Below are positions 41,290-42,717 of a stretch of 42,717 nucleotides of DNA, in pieces (position 1 is the first letter of the stretch; every line of letters starts with the position of its first letter). Under the pieces are notes generated by a model. That model was not told the origin of the DNA. It saw only the letters and a list, made by a program, of their open reading frames with translations, and ran no database searches. The position numbers and the translations under genes are program-made. The stretch comes from Chloromonas sp. AAM2 (taxonomy: Eukaryota; Chlorophyta; Chlorophyceae; Chlamydomonadales; Chlamydomonadaceae): positions 3,706-46,422 of the forward strand of contig QAXH01006419.1 of NCBI GenBank assembly GCA_004335635.1, given 5' to 3'.

Positions 41290-42373
41290 CTACTCCACTG
41301 GCTGGCTGTAGCGTCCACAGTACACAAGGCCACCGCGCGCACCACCAGGCTTTGGTTTGTTATGACTTGCTCCACGCTTGCCGACCGCACCACACTTAGG
41401 GCATTTGCCCAGCTGCGTGCCAGCTGGCCATGTCTTGCGAATACCGAGGAAACCACCACCCCCTGAAGTTTTTGAGGTGCCAGCCCCAGCCGCACCTGAA
41501 TGCAACAGCAATGCAGCGAACGACAGCGTAATGTATCGCGAGTCACACAGAGTACAAGTTTTCTTCGGTCGTGCACCTGTCCGCTGATGAATATGTATGT
41601 GCGACTCTGCCTTAAGACGTGTGTTTCTGAAGGTTCGGTTTTGAAATCGCGGTCATGCCGCGCACATTCTCTACCATTTTGTCTTGTTTCTTTTGCAAAG
41701 TGCTGCCAATGGTTCTCGCTAGCCGTTGCTTGGCGGGTCTGAGCTTGTAAGGTGACGACCATCATTAGGGTTTGTCGGGACCGGGTTGGTTAGGCCTGGC
41801 CTAAAACTGCATTGCGACTCTTAACAACCACATATCGTGCATCTGTGATAGGTATTGAAACCCTCGTAATCGGCGAAAACGACTTTGGCATCCATGTCCG
41901 GACTCATACTCACTCAGTCATGGGGATGACCTAAAGCATCAGCAAGATGCACCTTCAGCAAGTACAGCCTTGCTTACTGGCAGCTCATCATGCCAGGCAT
42001 GGCGTGTCTGTTCCACACGGACAAGGGCTGTCATGACTTGAACACACGCAAATTAGCCAGTATACGTACGTGTTCAAAGACAGACAATGAGTCCCATGAC
42101 AGCGGGCTCCCATGATGATCCAACCACCATGTCCTGATGTCATGCGCTGATGTCCATGCATGAATTCTTGCTCTCGTTTCATGAGTCCACTGCCATGATG
42201 GCCTATCGCCTGCACTGGTACCGTCTTGCATCACAAGATAAACCCCTTCCAAACGCATGCACTGCTCTCACACTCACCACCTTTTGTGCCTGCACAAGCA
42301 TCACAGGCATACACAAGAAAGTATTGTTAGTTAGGCTCTGTGGCACGGTGCCTGCACATGCAGAGTAGCTTGG

Positions 42374-42413
<40 letters not shown>

Positions 42414-42602
42414 CAAGAGGGTATTGTCTAACCTGTTGTCCATGCTGACCGGCACGCGCATGCATGATTTGCCTTGATTCTTCCCGCATCAGAACATTCT
42501 GCCACTTACCGCCAGCGGCCTTCCCGTCTCTGGTACCAGCGGAGACGCCGCCACTCTTCTTCGTCTGCCCAGGCGTGTAGTCAGCCGCCCCACCAATCTC
42601 TC
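41290..42602 (-). CDS. unidentified protein, last two exons, with CPKCG zinc-knuckle (partial)
   Basis: Two exons can be joined: 42602-42510 (acceptor CGTGCAG, donor GTAAGT) and 41495-41290 (acceptor GCATTCAG, stop TAG). Both junctions are phase 1. The encoded C-terminus is Gly/Lys/Ser-rich (TPGQTKKSGGVSAGTRDGK), then GFLGIRKTWPAGTQLGKCPK, continuing CGAVGKRGASHNKPKPGG and GLVYCG before the end. C-P-K-C-G followed by a distant YCG looks like part of a zinc ribbon. I do not recognise the family. The 5' part lies beyond the right edge. Exon calls rest on splice signals, matching phase, and codon-like composition. Confidence 0.5.
42375..42411. repeat. (CA)n microsatellite
   Basis: About 18 uninterrupted AC units in the intron between the two exons of the unidentified minus-strand gene. 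Confidence 0.97.
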
Positions 42603-42648
42603 CTGCACGACACATGCATGCGCACAAGAAGGAGGTTAGTTTGTAATT

Positions 42649-42653
42649 CTCTC

Positions 42654-42717
<64 letters not shown>
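42649..42717. repeat. (CT)n(CA)n microsatellite at the right window edge
   Basis: A CT run to 42671, then CA units to the last base. It is truncated by the window. Confidence 0.97.

Noticed and set aside
41940..42060. Plus-strand CTFSKYSLAYWQL, faintly like a retrotransposon reverse transcriptase motif
   Set aside because: It is about 13 residues without flanking RT motifs and could be chance.

Overview
The window looks like nuclear DNA of a green alga, most likely class Chlorophyceae. It is intron-dense, with GT-AG introns, GTGAGT/GTGCGT/GTAAGT donors and strong TGCAG acceptors. It is full of micro- and minisatellites, and TGTAA (the usual chlorophyte poly(A) signal) lies downstream of several stop codons. 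The best taxonomic marker is a spliced nuclear gene for only the C-terminal, CuA-binding half of cytochrome c oxidase subunit II (COX2B). A cox2 gene split this way is established for chlorophycean algae. A CEP44 homologue fits an organism that builds centrioles/basal bodies.

Eight protein genes were reconstructed exon by exon, with reading phase checked across every junction. From left to right: (1) TMEM209-like nuclear-envelope protein, minus, 8560 to 1086, 14 exons, extreme C-terminus not found; (2) NDUFA6/B14 subunit of complex I, plus, 8857-9983, 133 aa; (3) COX2B, minus, 12682-11557, 153 aa; (4) secreted calcineurin-like metallophosphoesterase with three N-terminal 'SWG' repeats, plus, 14947-19328, 598 aa; (5) PARN-type poly(A)-specific ribonuclease, minus, 28494-20043, about 1008 aa; (6) CEP44 homologue with a giant low-complexity tail, minus, 37352-30945, 1557 aa; (7) CCDC137-like basic protein, plus, 37546-40091, 421 aa, with one GC-AG intron; (8) the last two exons of an unidentified gene with a CPKCG zinc-knuckle, minus, 42602-41290, running out of the right edge.

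Two gene pairs are divergent with short shared upstream regions: TMEM209/NDUFA6 (296 bp) and CEP44/CCDC137 (193 bp). Two pairs are convergent: NDUFA6/COX2B, which puts complex I and complex IV genes side by side, and metallophosphoesterase/PARN. The genes are unrelated housekeeping functions; there is no operon and no defence or biosynthetic cluster.

The most striking non-genic signal is recurrent. In at least seven of about 50 introns the end of the upstream exon plus its 5' splice site has been tandemly copied into the intron, giving decoy or alternative donors; two cases are in frame. There are also four foldback/palindromic elements, a 191-bp dispersed repeat present twice, and a dispersed family ending in (ATG)n. 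A minisatellite directly after the CCDC137 stop carries a TGTAA motif in each unit. The only ambiguous bases are two N at 25156-25157, inside the longest (ATG)n run.
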